DNA from: DATCMU01 sp036563245
GTDB lineage: Bacteria; Pseudomonadota; Alphaproteobacteria; Rhizobiales; Devosiaceae
Assembly (NCBI GenBank): GCA_036563245.1
Contig: DATCMU010000042.1
Location: 1 to 64,000, forward strand
Length of the DNA: 64,000 nucleotides
Direction of reading: 5' to 3'
Part shown: piece by piece, positions 24,202 through 32,046 of the stretch
How the letters are laid out: every line of letters begins with the position of its first letter
How positions within the stretch are numbered: position 1 is the first letter of the stretch
Position numbers and translations under genes: made by a program
Notes under the pieces: model-generated
Told to the model about the DNA's origin: nothing
What the model saw: the letters and a program-made list of their open reading frames with translations, nothing else
Databases searched by the model: none

Positions 24202-25191
24202 ATGCTGACGAGGTCCCGGCCGAGCTGGTTTCTGCCCGAAAGCGCGGCAACGCCCGAGGGTGTCTATCTCAATCGCCGCAAACTGATGAAGGGGCTCGCC
24301 GGCGCGGCCGTGCTGCCGGCAATCGGCGGGTTCGCGGCTCCGGCCCTGGCGGCAACCGAGCGCGCCATGCTGACCGGCGCACTCGACAAGGCCTATACCG
24401 AGGGTGGACCGCACAGGCCGCTGACGCCCGAAGAGATGAACCTGCACTACAACAATTTCTATGAGTTCGGCTCGCAAAAGGCGATCTACGACGAAGCGGA
24501 GCGCTCGCTCAAGCCGCGTCCGTGGACGATCAGTATCGAGGGGATGGTGGACAAGCCGCTGACCCTCGACGTGGACGCGCTGATCAAGAAGATGACGCTT
24601 GAAGAGCGGGTCTACCGGCATCGCTGCGTCGAGGCGTGGTCAATGGTCGTGCCCTGGGTCGGGTTTCCCTTGAGCAAGCTCGTCGATATGGCCCAGCCGA
24701 TGTCCTCGGCGAAATATCTTGAGATGCAGACGTTCAACGATCCGGGCATGGCTTCGGGCATTCGCACCCAACCCTGGTACCCGTGGCCCTATGTAGAGGG
24801 CCTGACGATGGCAGAAGCCACAAACGACCTTCCGTTTGTGGCGGTGGGCGCCTACGGCAAGGTGCTGGCCAACCAGATGGGTGCCCCGATCCGGTTGCAC
24901 CTGCCCTGGAAGTACGGGTTCAAGTCGATCAAGTCGATCGTGCGCTTCACCTTCACCGACAAGCGCCCGGTGGGATTCTGGGAAGAGATTTCCAAACAGA
25001 GCGGCAATACCGAATACGGCTTCTGGGCGAACGTAAACCCCAAGGTTGCCCATCCACGCTGGAGCCAGGCGAACGAGCGCGTGCTGTCCACCGGCGAGAC
25101 AATTCCGACCGAGCTGTTCAACGGATATGGCGAGCAGGTGGCCTCGCTTTATGCCGGCATGGGCGATCTAGGCGACATGCTCTACCGCTGA
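24202..25191 (+). CDS. msrP: protein-methionine-sulfoxide reductase catalytic subunit MsrP
   Basis: A 329-residue periplasmic molybdoenzyme that reduces methionine sulfoxide in oxidised envelope proteins. The N-terminal region has a Tat signal (NRRKLMKGLAGAAVLPA, residues 24-40). Cys142 in YRHRCVEAWSM is the molybdenum ligand, and the surrounding VPWVGFPLSKLV is typical of the sulfite-oxidase-like YedY/MsrP family. GGAGAA is a good ribosome-binding site before ATG 24202. The usual partner, the haem membrane protein MsrQ, is not next to it: a non-coding stretch follows. Confidence 0.93.
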   Translation: MLTRSRPSWFLPESAATPEGVYLNRRKLMKGLAGAAVLPAIGGFAAPALAATERAMLTGALDKAYTEGGPHRPLTPEEMNLHYNNFYEFGSQKAIYDEAERSLKPRPWTISIEGMVDKPLTLDVDALIKKMTLEERVYRHRCVEAWSMVVPWVGFPLSKLVDMAQPMSSAKYLEMQTFNDPGMASGIRTQPWYPWPYVEGLTMAEATNDLPFVAVGAYGKVLANQMGAPIRLHLPWKYGFKSIKSIVRFTFTDKRPVGFWEEISKQSGNTEYGFWANVNPKVAHPRWSQANERVLSTGETIPTELFNGYGEQVASLYAGMGDLGDMLYR

Positions 25192-25273
25192 TCCTGCCCG
25201 GATTTCCCTCGCCTGGGCCCCGCTCGGTTTTCGCCGCGCGGGCCTTTTGCTTTCGGCGTTGCGGCGGAAAATG

Positions 25274-25455
25274 AAAAGGCCCCGTCCGAGGGGATGGACG
25301 AGGCCTTGAGACCAGCTGGCAAAACCGACCGGCCTTTTGCTGCGGCGCCGTCAGAGGGAGGAGGAGAAGCCGGCGCCGTCGATGTGGCGGAATATGCCGA
25401 CAGAATCGGCCGGGGACAAATATCGATTGCGAAGGTCTGCCATGCGCCCGGTGCA
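25274..25455 (-). ncRNA. small RNA C of a tandem array with a CCUCCUCCC motif
   Basis: Minus-strand unit with one CCUCCUCCC motif (complement at 25356-25364). It ends in an interrupted but strong stem at 25276-25307 (AAGGCC, GTCC / GGAC, GGCCTT) followed by T-rich sequence. Its 5' part carries GCGCATGGCAGACC, related to the opening of the two other units. The 5' boundary is a guess. Resembles the alphaproteobacterial cuckoo/alpha-r14 (suhB-type) RNAs, which expose an anti-Shine-Dalgarno sequence in hairpin loops. Confidence 0.6.
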
Positions 25456-25465
25456 AGGCAGGCGC

Positions 25466-25745
25466 AAAAAAAAGGCTCCACCCGCCGAAGCGAAGTGGAG
25501 CCCATTGATCGAAGGCCGAAGCCTTAATCCAGTGTGAGGCAGGGAACGTGGGAGGAGGATACGTTGCCTGCCTTTTTGGACCTGCAGCGTGGGAGGAGGA
25601 TACGCTGCCGATCCGGGTGTCCACGAACCGGGGCCGAGGGAGGAGGAGACGGCGCGGGTCCGAAAGACAGGTTGAATATGTGCCCCGTGACGGATTCCAG
25701 CAAGGTGCCCGCAGGAATGCCAGCCATGCGCTCAGCGCAAGGGAA
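25466..25745 (-). ncRNA. small RNA B of a tandem array with three CCUCCUCCC motifs
   Basis: Minus-strand unit with three CCUCCUCCC motifs (complements at 25638-25646, 25591-25599 and 25550-25558), two of them in the same context ATCCTCCTCCCACG. It ends in a textbook terminator: 8-bp stem GGCTCCAC/GTGGAGCC at 25474-25502 and eight T (25466-25473). It opens with a 23-base sequence at 25717-25739 that recurs with one mismatch at 25959-25981 in unit A. Several processed RNAs could come from this unit. Confidence 0.65.
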
Positions 25746-25792
25746 TTGATCGATTGATCAAAAAAGTGCCGCGCACATTCCTGTGCGTGGGC

Positions 25793-26030
25793 CAAAAAAA
25801 ATGCGGCCGCGCTCGAGGGGTGAGCGAGGCCGCAGTTCAAGGGGCAAGCCCCTTGCAAGGAGGGAACAGCAAACGAGCGCAAAGGGAGGAGGGAAACGCT
25901 CGCTGCAGCGAGGGTGGATATAGGAGGGTGCTCGGCATGCAGCAACCCGGCTGCGGGTATGCCAGCCATGCGCTGAGCGCATAGCTGAATTTCGAAGGGG
26001 AAGGCGGAGCCAGCCAGCGGTCAACTGATT
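25793..26030 (-). ncRNA. small RNA A, first unit of the tandem array
   Basis: Minus-strand unit with a CCUCCUCCC motif (complement at 25884-25892) plus two shorter CCCUCC variants, and a terminator with stem TGCGGCC/GGCCGCA (25802-25834) followed by eight T (25794-25801). Near its 5' end is the palindrome TGCGCTCAGCGCA. A heat-shock-like promoter lies immediately upstream at 26034-26059. The frame on the minus strand stays partly open here, but its peptides have no family character and cross internal terminators. Confidence 0.62.
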
Positions 26031-26033
26031 GAA

Positions 26034-26059
26034 AAATAGTATATAATTGCACTTTCAAG
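26034..26059 (-). promoter_or_regulatory. sigma-32-like promoter for the small RNA array
   Basis: On the minus strand CTTGAAA (complement at 26053-26059) is followed after 13 bases by CTATTT (complement at 26034-26039). This fits the alphaproteobacterial RpoH pattern CTTGAA-N-CTATAT fairly well. The spacer is AT-rich, unlike the surrounding DNA. The match is by eye. Confidence 0.4.
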
Positions 26060-26151
26060 AATTGCCCGCCGACGCCTGGACGCGGCCAGCATGCCGCAGC
26101 GCGGCGATGTGTGGCGGGTTTGCATCGGCCGGGCGCGCCGAGCCGTCCGGA

Positions 26152-26712
26152 TCATCGCACCGGCTGATAGCGCAGGAAGACCATGCCGTTCGAGAAGCGG
26201 CGCATATCGGCCAGGCCGAGCTGCAGGAACAGGCCGGCCGGCAATCCGGGCTTGCCCCCGCCGACCAGCACCGGTGCGACAATCAAACGGATTTCATCGA
26301 CAAGGTTGGCGGCCAGGGCCTGTGCCGCGAGTTGGGCGCCGCCGATCCCCAGGTCGCGGGATGCGCCTCGGACGAGATCGCGCACGGCCTCGGGATCGAA
26401 TTGGCGCTCGATACGTGTGCGGGCCGTATCGACGCCTCTCAGGGACGAGGAGAACACGATCTTGTCGGCGCCCGTCCAGATGCGGGCATAGTCGCGGATG
26501 ACCGGCGGATCTTCGGGTTCGCGGCCGATGGATTCCCAAACCCGCATGACCTCGAACATGCGCCGCCCCAACAGGTATGTGCCGATCGGGCGTTCGAGGT
26601 CGTTGACGAACCCGTGGACCTCCTCGTCCGGCCTGGCCCAGTCGAAGCGGTTGTCCAGATCGGCGATGAAGCCGTCCAGCGAGACGATCGAAGTATAGAT
26701 CAGTCTTGCCAT
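26152..26712 (-). CDS. dihydrofolate reductase-family protein (RibD C-terminal domain)
   Basis: A 186-residue protein of the DHFR/RibD_C superfamily. It opens ARLIYTSIVSLDGFIADLD, contains the GRRMFEVMRVW helix and the strand motif GGAQLAAQALAANLVDEI, and ends with LGLADMRRFSNGMVFLRYQP. These single-domain NAD(P)H-binding proteins are common stand-alone genes whose substrates are mostly unknown; it is not the folate enzyme FolA. The start at 26712 is the family start. It lies just downstream of the LysR gene on the same strand. Confidence 0.83.
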   Translation of the reverse strand: MARLIYTSIVSLDGFIADLDNRFDWARPDEEVHGFVNDLERPIGTYLLGRRMFEVMRVWESIGREPEDPPVIRDYARIWTGADKIVFSSSLRGVDTARTRIERQFDPEAVRDLVRGASRDLGIGGAQLAAQALAANLVDEIRLIVAPVLVGGGKPGLPAGLFLQLGLADMRRFSNGMVFLRYQPVR

Positions 26713-26743
26713 GCGAGGCGGCTTTCCGAGGCGCGAAGGGGAC

Positions 26744-27637
26744 TCAGTAGGACCACTCGCGGGCCTTGCCGACAAGGAAGTCGCGGAACACGCCGACGCG
26801 CTTGGAGCTTTTCAATGCCGGTGGATAGACGAAATAGGTGTCGAATTGCGGCAATTCGATCTCGGGCAGGATCTTGACCAGGTTAGGCTCCTCCTCGGTG
26901 ATGTAGTCGGGAAGCATGGCGATGCCTATCCCCTGTCGGGTTGCCTGCATCTGGCCGTAGATCGCATTGACCTTGAGGATGGACCTGCGCGGACTACCGT
27001 CCGGCCGGCCGAGCCTTTCGAGGTGATTCACTTCACCCAGGTAGGAGGGCACCGGCTCGCCGAAGGTGATGATGCGGTGGTTGTCGAGGTCCTCGATCGA
27101 GGACGGCTCGCCATACTCCTTGAGGTAGGAGCGCGCCGCGTAGATGTGGAAGTGCACGGTGAACAGCTTGCGCTGGATCATCTCGGACTGGTTGGGCCGA
27201 TGCAGCCGGATCGCCACATCCGCCTCGCGCATGGCCAGGTCCAGCTCGGCGTCGTTGAGTTTCATCTCGAGCTGGATGGTGGGATAGAGGTTGACGAATT
27301 CGTGGATGCGCGAGGTCAGCCATGTCGAACCGAAGCCCACCGTGGTGGTGATCAGCAATGGGCCGGTCGGTATGTCCTGGCTCTCGGTCATCTGGGCCTG
27401 CACCGACTGCAGTTCCCAGGCCATGCGATGGGCGGTGCGGAACAATTGCTCGCCGACCTCGGTGAGGACCAGGCCGCGCGCATGGCGGATGAACAGCTTG
27501 AGGGACAGGTCCTCCTCGAGGGCGGAAATCTGGCGCGACACGGCAGACTGGCTCATGCCCAGCCGCTCGGCTGCGTGGGTGAAGCTGCCGCATTCCGCCG
27601 CGACATGGAATATGCGCAGCTTGTCCCAATCGAGCAT
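26744..27637 (-). CDS. LysR-family regulator upstream-paired with trxB
   Basis: A 297-residue regulator. The N-terminal helix-turn-helix is clear (LDWDKLRIFHVAAECGSFTHAAERLGMSQSAVSRQISALEEDL), and the rest is a LysR substrate-binding domain. AGGGGAG lies six bases before ATG 27637. A LysR gene just downstream of trxB on the same strand is a common arrangement in Hyphomicrobiales, as I recall it. The inducer and targets are unknown; redox control of trxB is only a guess. Confidence 0.88.
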   Translation of the reverse strand: MLDWDKLRIFHVAAECGSFTHAAERLGMSQSAVSRQISALEEDLSLKLFIRHARGLVLTEVGEQLFRTAHRMAWELQSVQAQMTESQDIPTGPLLITTTVGFGSTWLTSRIHEFVNLYPTIQLEMKLNDAELDLAMREADVAIRLHRPNQSEMIQRKLFTVHFHIYAARSYLKEYGEPSSIEDLDNHRIITFGEPVPSYLGEVNHLERLGRPDGSPRRSILKVNAIYGQMQATRQGIGIAMLPDYITEEEPNLVKILPEIELPQFDTYFVYPPALKSSKRVGVFRDFLVGKAREWSY

Positions 27638-27854
27638 GGCCGACTCCCCTCCTGGCCGGTTGGCGCCGGGTGTTGCCCCGGCACACGAACCGTATACTTT
27701 CGGGCGCGCCACACCGCGATCCGGGCCGGCAGCCGCAACAGGTTCAGGTTGAATTAGGACAGATCGAAGGCCAATGGAACCTCCGATCTGTCCGCTTCAG
27801 CCCGTTTTCCCGCGGTCTTGCCGCCTTTTCAGGCCGGCACGCGGATACGAACGC

Positions 27855-28808
27855 CTATTCCGCCGCCTCGGCCATTTCCACGCTGGCAAGGAAACGCTCC
27901 GCCTCCAGCGCGGCCATGCAGCCCATGCCGGCAGCGGTGACCGCCTGGCGATACACGTCGTCGGTCACGTCGCCCGCGGCGAAGACGCCGGGAACATCCG
28001 TAGCCGTGGAATCCGGCGCGGTGACCAGGTAGCCGCCGCGCTTTGTCTTGAGCTTGCCCTCGAACAGGGCCGTGGCCGGTGCGTGGCCGATGGCGATGAA
28101 TACGCCGTCGACATCAAGCTGGTCGAGTTCGCCGGTGCGGGTGTCGCGCAGGCGTACCCCGGTGACCGAGAGCGGAAATTCCTCCGTGCCCAGGATCTCG
28201 TCGATCTCGGCGTTCCAGCGCACTTCGACCTTGGGGTTGTTGAACAGGCGCTGCTGCAGGATGCGCTCGGCACGGAATTCGTCGCGGCGGTGCACCACGA
28301 TCACCTTCTTGGCGAAGTTGGTGAGGAACAGCGCCTCCTCGACGGCGGTATTGCCGCCGCCGACCACGACCACCGTCTTGTCGCGGTAAAAGAAGCCGTC
28401 GCAGGTCGCGCAGGCCGAAACGCCGAAGCCCTGCAGGCGCTTCTCGGAAGGAATGCCCAGCCACTTGGCCTGGGCGCCGGTGGCGATGATGAGGGCATCG
28501 GCCGTGTATGTGTCGCCGCTGTCCCCGGTTAGACGGAAGGGGCGCTCGCTGAGATCGACATCGGTGATGACGTCGTTGATGACGCGGGCGCCGACATGTT
28601 CGGCCTGCGCCTTCATCTGCTGCATGAGCCATGGGCCCTGGATGACATCGGCGAAACCGGGATAGTTCTCGACGTCGGTGGTGATGGTGAGTTGGCCGCC
28701 GGGCTGTATCCCCTCGATGACGAGAGGTTCGAGCATGGCGCGCGCCGCGTAGACGGCGGCGGTGTATCCGGCCGGCCCGGACCCGATGATGATGACTTTC
28801 TCGTGCAT
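27855..28808 (-). CDS. trxB: thioredoxin reductase
   Basis: A 317-residue flavoprotein that uses NADPH to reduce thioredoxin. The FAD-binding GSGPAGYTAA is at residues 9-18, the redox-active cysteines are Cys133 and Cys136 (SACATCDGFF), the NADPH-binding GGGNTAVEEAL follows, and the second FAD motif is GVFAAGDV near the C-terminus. ATG 28808 is preceded by AGGAG at eight bases; the longer frame upstream lacks a site. It is divergent from a 2OG-Fe(II) oxygenase gene. Confidence 0.96.
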   Translation of the reverse strand: MHEKVIIIGSGPAGYTAAVYAARAMLEPLVIEGIQPGGQLTITTDVENYPGFADVIQGPWLMQQMKAQAEHVGARVINDVITDVDLSERPFRLTGDSGDTYTADALIIATGAQAKWLGIPSEKRLQGFGVSACATCDGFFYRDKTVVVVGGGNTAVEEALFLTNFAKKVIVVHRRDEFRAERILQQRLFNNPKVEVRWNAEIDEILGTEEFPLSVTGVRLRDTRTGELDQLDVDGVFIAIGHAPATALFEGKLKTKRGGYLVTAPDSTATDVPGVFAAGDVTDDVYRQAVTAAGMGCMAALEAERFLASVEMAEAAE

Positions 28809-29092
28809 GAGATGCACTCCTGAATTGGTCGAAACGATTCCCGGCTTAGATAGGGTCGGTCCCCCCAAGAGTGCAAGCAGGCGCGGCAATTGGTCAAATC
28901 CGGAAATCGCCGGCGTTGCCAGGGCCTGTCAAAAGCTGGGGACAAAGGCCTCTGATGTGCCCACGGGGCGCCGTGGGGCAACAAGGCGCTTGCATGGTGG
29001 TCGCGGCGTTGATTCCATGCCGGCGATGCCGCAAAGTGCGGGCCGTTTCATTCGTCAATCGCCCGCATGCGCGGGCAGCCAGGGTCCACGAC

Positions 29093-29707
29093 ATGCTGAA
29101 TATCGACGCTTTCAGGCACATTCCCTTGAGCACCGAGCCCTATGAGCACGTGATCGTGCCCGACTTTCTGGCGCCCGGAGCGCTCGAGGCCATCAATGCC
29201 GATTTCCCCGACGTGCCCGGGCCCGGCTCTCACCCGCCCTCGGCGCTGACAATCGGCCCGACCTTCCAGAAGCTGCTCGACGAGATGGATGGGCCCGCGT
29301 TCCGCGAAGCGGTGGAGGAAAAGTTCGGGCTCGACCTGTCGCAGCGGCCCACCATGTACACCGTGCGCGGTTTCTGCCGGGCCAAGGACGGCAAGATCCA
29401 TACCGATACCGAATCCAAGATCATTACGGTGCTGCTCTATCTCAACGACAGGAGCTGGGACAGTTCGGGGGGACGGTTGCGGCTGCTGCGCTCGGGCACG
29501 GACCTTGAGGATTACGCAACCGAGATCGAGCCGAAAGGCGGAACGCTTCTGGTGTTCAGGCGTTCGGACAGGTCCTGGCACGGGCACCACTCATATGAGG
29601 GGCCGCGGCGCGCCATCCAGATGAACTGGGTGGATTCGAACTGGACGCGGATGACCGAACAGATGCGCCACAAGCTCTCGACCGTGCGCAAGCGGGTCGG
29701 GTTGTAG
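29093..29707 (+). CDS. 2OG-Fe(II) oxygenase
   Basis: A 204-residue non-haem iron dioxygenase of the 2-oxoglutarate family. The iron ligands are His103 and Asp105 in KIHTDTESK and a distal His at about 163-165 (SWHGHHSYEG), and Arg172/173 would bind 2-oxoglutarate. It resembles prolyl-hydroxylase-like enzymes that act on proteins or sugar-linked substrates; the real substrate is unknown. ATG 29093 starts the conserved part. It is divergent from trxB, and a hairpin follows its stop. Confidence 0.85.
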   Translation: MLNIDAFRHIPLSTEPYEHVIVPDFLAPGALEAINADFPDVPGPGSHPPSALTIGPTFQKLLDEMDGPAFREAVEEKFGLDLSQRPTMYTVRGFCRAKDGKIHTDTESKIITVLLYLNDRSWDSSGGRLRLLRSGTDLEDYATEIEPKGGTLLVFRRSDRSWHGHHSYEGPRRAIQMNWVDSNWTRMTEQMRHKLSTVRKRVGL

Positions 29708-29741
29708 CCCACGCCCAGGAGAAGCGGCCGGTCCGCGGCGA

Positions 29742-29765
29742 TGGCCGGCGCTTTTGCGCCGGCCA
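29742..29765. terminator. hairpin between the oxygenase gene and greA
   Basis: TGGCCGGCGC (29742-29751) pairs with GCGCCGGCCA (29756-29765) around TTTT. An outer CCCACG/CGTGGG pair at 29708-29713 and 29767-29772 could extend it. It sits between convergent genes and may serve both, though there is no long T-run. Confidence 0.55.
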
Positions 29766-29775
29766 CCGTGGGTAA

Positions 29776-30249
29776 TCAGTTGTAGCGGATTTCGAGGATC
29801 TCGTAGGAACGCGAGCCGCCGGGCGCCGAGACCTCGAAGCTGTCGCCGACTTCCTTGCCGATCATGGCGCGCGAGATGGGCGAGGAAATCGAGATCCGGC
29901 CCGCACTCGCGTCCGCCTCCGGATCGCCCACGATCTGATAGGTCTTTTCCTGGTCGGTATCCTCGTCCACGAAGGTCACCGTGGCGCCGAATTTCACCGT
30001 GGAGCCGGAGATCTTCTTCACGTCGATCACGTCGGCAAGGGCCAGGATCGATTCGAGCTCCTGGATGCGGCCTTCGTTCAGGCTCTGCTGCTCCTTGGCC
30101 GCGTGATATTCGGCGTTTTCGGACAGGTCGCCATGCGCACGGGCTTCGGAGATGGCCGCGATGATGCGCGGTCGCTCCTCGGCCACGCGGCGGCGATGCT
30201 CCTCGGTGAGCGCGGCGTGTCCGCTCGCAGTCATCGGGATCTTGTCCAT
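29776..30249 (-). CDS. greA: transcription elongation factor GreA
   Basis: A 157-residue factor that rescues backtracked RNA polymerase by stimulating transcript cleavage. The N-terminal coiled coil runs from about residue 10 to 75 with the tip DLSENAEYHAAKEQQ that carries the acidic residues, and the C-terminal FKBP-like domain contains the G-K-VGD pattern (MIGKEVGDSFEVSAPGG). Length is normal. ATG 30249 has GGAGGA shortly upstream. Confidence 0.96.
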   Translation of the reverse strand: MDKIPMTASGHAALTEEHRRRVAEERPRIIAAISEARAHGDLSENAEYHAAKEQQSLNEGRIQELESILALADVIDVKKISGSTVKFGATVTFVDEDTDQEKTYQIVGDPEADASAGRISISSPISRAMIGKEVGDSFEVSAPGGSRSYEILEIRYN

Positions 30250-30563
30250 TTAGTCCTCCGTAATGCGACGTCAGCCGACAGGATGGCCGGGAGAAATCCA
30301 GCCTTCAAAGATCAGCGACTTCGGGAAATCAGTCGTCAGGTTGCTATCGAAAATCGCGTTGGTCAAGCCATTGTGTCATGCGCTGCGTCCGACGGATCGC
30401 GCGATGGCTCGATCCCGCTATCCTTCAAGTCTGCCCGGTGTGAACCGGTCGCCGCTTCGCATGAAAATGCCGGGTTGAGCCGACAAGCTGTCGCACAAAC
30501 TGAAAGGGCGCAGCGACCGAGGCCGCTGCGCCCGTTTGTGTGTGGGCTTTGGCCCCTCCGGCG
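30250..30563. other. intergenic region with terminator-like hairpin after cspA
   Basis: No gene seen between greA and cspA. A strong hairpin lies at 30506-30533 (GGGCGCAGCG paired with CGCTGCGCCC), 31 bases after the cspA stop on the minus strand, followed by only a short T-stretch; it probably ends the cspA transcript. The rest presumably holds the greA promoter. Confidence 0.6.
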
Positions 30564-30776
30564 TCAGGAAGCCGGGGTCAGGTTGTCGGCAGCGGACTTG
30601 CCGGTGCGCTTGTCCTTCACGATCTCGTAGTTGACCTTCTGGCCCTCATCGAGACCCTGCATGCCTGAGCGCTGCACGGCAGAGATATGCACAAACACAT
30701 CGGCCCCGCCCTCATCCGGCTGGATGAAGCCGTAACCTTTTTGCCCGTTAAACCATTTGACAGTTCCGGTCGCCAT
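30564..30776 (-). CDS. cspA: cold-shock protein, CspA family
   Basis: A 70-residue single cold-shock domain that binds single-stranded RNA/DNA and melts RNA structure. RNP1 is KGYGFI (residues 13-18) and RNP2 is VFVHI (27-31), with Trp8 and Phe9 in the usual VKWFN opening. The Shine-Dalgarno AAGGA lies in a small CGAA-GGAC-TTCG hairpin just upstream, which is repeated further up in the leader. The gene stands alone. Whether it is cold-induced cannot be read from sequence. Confidence 0.95.
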   Translation of the reverse strand: MATGTVKWFNGQKGYGFIQPDEGGADVFVHISAVQRSGMQGLDEGQKVNYEIVKDKRTGKSAADNLTPAS

Positions 30777-30778
30777 TT

Positions 30779-30884
30779 CGAAGTCCTTCGCAAGCTGGCA
30801 TTCTATGATCTGGCCCCTCGTGGGCCGTGATCGGTCTCAATCGAGATATTGGTTAGTGACGTCAGCAGGCGCGAAGTCCTTCGC
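30779..30884. promoter_or_regulatory. repeated CGAAG-CTTCG element in the cspA leader
   Basis: The 13-base sequence CGAAGTCCTTCGC occurs at 30779-30791 and again at 30872-30884 (given on the plus strand). On the minus strand it forms a short hairpin with GGAC at the loop and, in the copy next to the start codon, contains the Shine-Dalgarno. The second copy lies about 95 bases upstream of the start. Confidence 0.45.
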
Positions 30885-31014
30885 CCGGCCATTTCGGTCG
30901 GCCACAATATTCGACTGCAATATATAAACCGAATTTTTCACAGGTTTCAAGATATCGTGATCGCGCGCGCCGTTGTGCCCACCCCGCCGCGTTTCCAGAC
31001 GGGGGACAGGCCGC

Positions 31015-31800
31015 TCATCCCGCCAGCAGCTTGATACCGACCAGCGCCAGCATCACGGCGAGGGCGATCCTGAGGCCGCGCTCGGCCATATGCGGGGCAA
31101 GTCGGCTGCCCACGACCACGGCGGGCAGTGAGCCCACGAGCAGCGACACGAGCAGCGCGCCATCGACGCTGCCGATCGCCCAATGTCCAAGGCCTGCGAC
31201 CAGGGTGAGGGGCACGGCGTGGGCGATATCCGTGCCCACCAGCCTGGGAAGGCCGTATTGGCGGTGCAGCCACAAGAGGGCAGGCATGCCCAGCGCGCCG
31301 GCGCCAACCGAGGAAATGCTGACCAGTACGCCGATAGCCATCCCGACCAGTATCGTCAGGGCGCCCCGCAGCAGGGGCGGCAAGACGATGCCGGGCGCTG
31401 GGCGGACCAGCAGCTTCTGCCGGAACAGGAGCGAGGCAGCGGCGAGCAGGAGCGCGGCGCCAAGAACAACGGAGATCAGTCTGCCGCTGGAGTGCGTGTC
31501 GATGCCGAGCGTGGCGAGCAGCCACAGGGTTGCCATCGCGGCCGGGACGCTGCCGGCGGCGAGCAGGGCGACCACGTGCCAGACGATGGAACGGGATATT
31601 CCGTGAACCAGGGTTCCGGCGGATTTGGTGGCGGCGGCAAAAAGAAGGTCGGTCCCAACGGCCGTGGCCGGATGCACGCCGAACACCAGCATCAGGATGG
31701 GGGTCATCAGCGCGCCGCCGCCTACGCCGGTCAGTCCGACCACGAAGCCGACGCATAGGCCGGAAAGGGCATATGCAGGATCGATCAGCCCAAGCACCAT
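31015..31800 (-). CDS. sulfite exporter TauE/SafE (TSUP) family permease
   Basis: A 261-residue inner-membrane protein with about eight membrane segments in two repeats; each repeat opens with the TSUP glycine-rich pattern (GFVVGLTGVGGGALMTPIL, residues ~17-35, and GMAIGVLVSISSVGAGALGM in the second half). Family members export sulfite or organic sulfonates or move other small anions; the substrate here is open. ATG 31800 has GGGGA upstream; a GTG at 31812 is an alternative. Confidence 0.87.
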   Translation of the reverse strand: MVLGLIDPAYALSGLCVGFVVGLTGVGGGALMTPILMLVFGVHPATAVGTDLLFAAATKSAGTLVHGISRSIVWHVVALLAAGSVPAAMATLWLLATLGIDTHSSGRLISVVLGAALLLAAASLLFRQKLLVRPAPGIVLPPLLRGALTILVGMAIGVLVSISSVGAGALGMPALLWLHRQYGLPRLVGTDIAHAVPLTLVAGLGHWAIGSVDGALLVSLLVGSLPAVVVGSRLAPHMAERGLRIALAVMLALVGIKLLAG

Positions 31801-32046
31801 CTCGTTCCCCACGCGGCGGGGAACCCGCGCCCGTCAGGACGCGCCGCAGCTGTTTGGGGCGATATTATCACGGCGCCTGCCGCTTTCCAGAGAGCCGATC
31901 GCGTTCCGGCGAAAGGATTGCGGCATTGCGGTTCCGCCTTGAAACGAGCGGGAACAACCCGGTGTTGTGTTTTGCACTTGCAATTTTTCCCGCCTGGACC
32001 GATATCCGCGCGCCGGCATTCCGCCGGCCGTTTTCCGGATCAGAAA

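Noticed and set aside
25118..25969. A 283-residue minus-strand open frame
   Set aside because: It crosses the 3' end of msrP, two intrinsic terminators and the repeated small-RNA modules. The peptide is of low quality, so the region is better explained as small RNAs.
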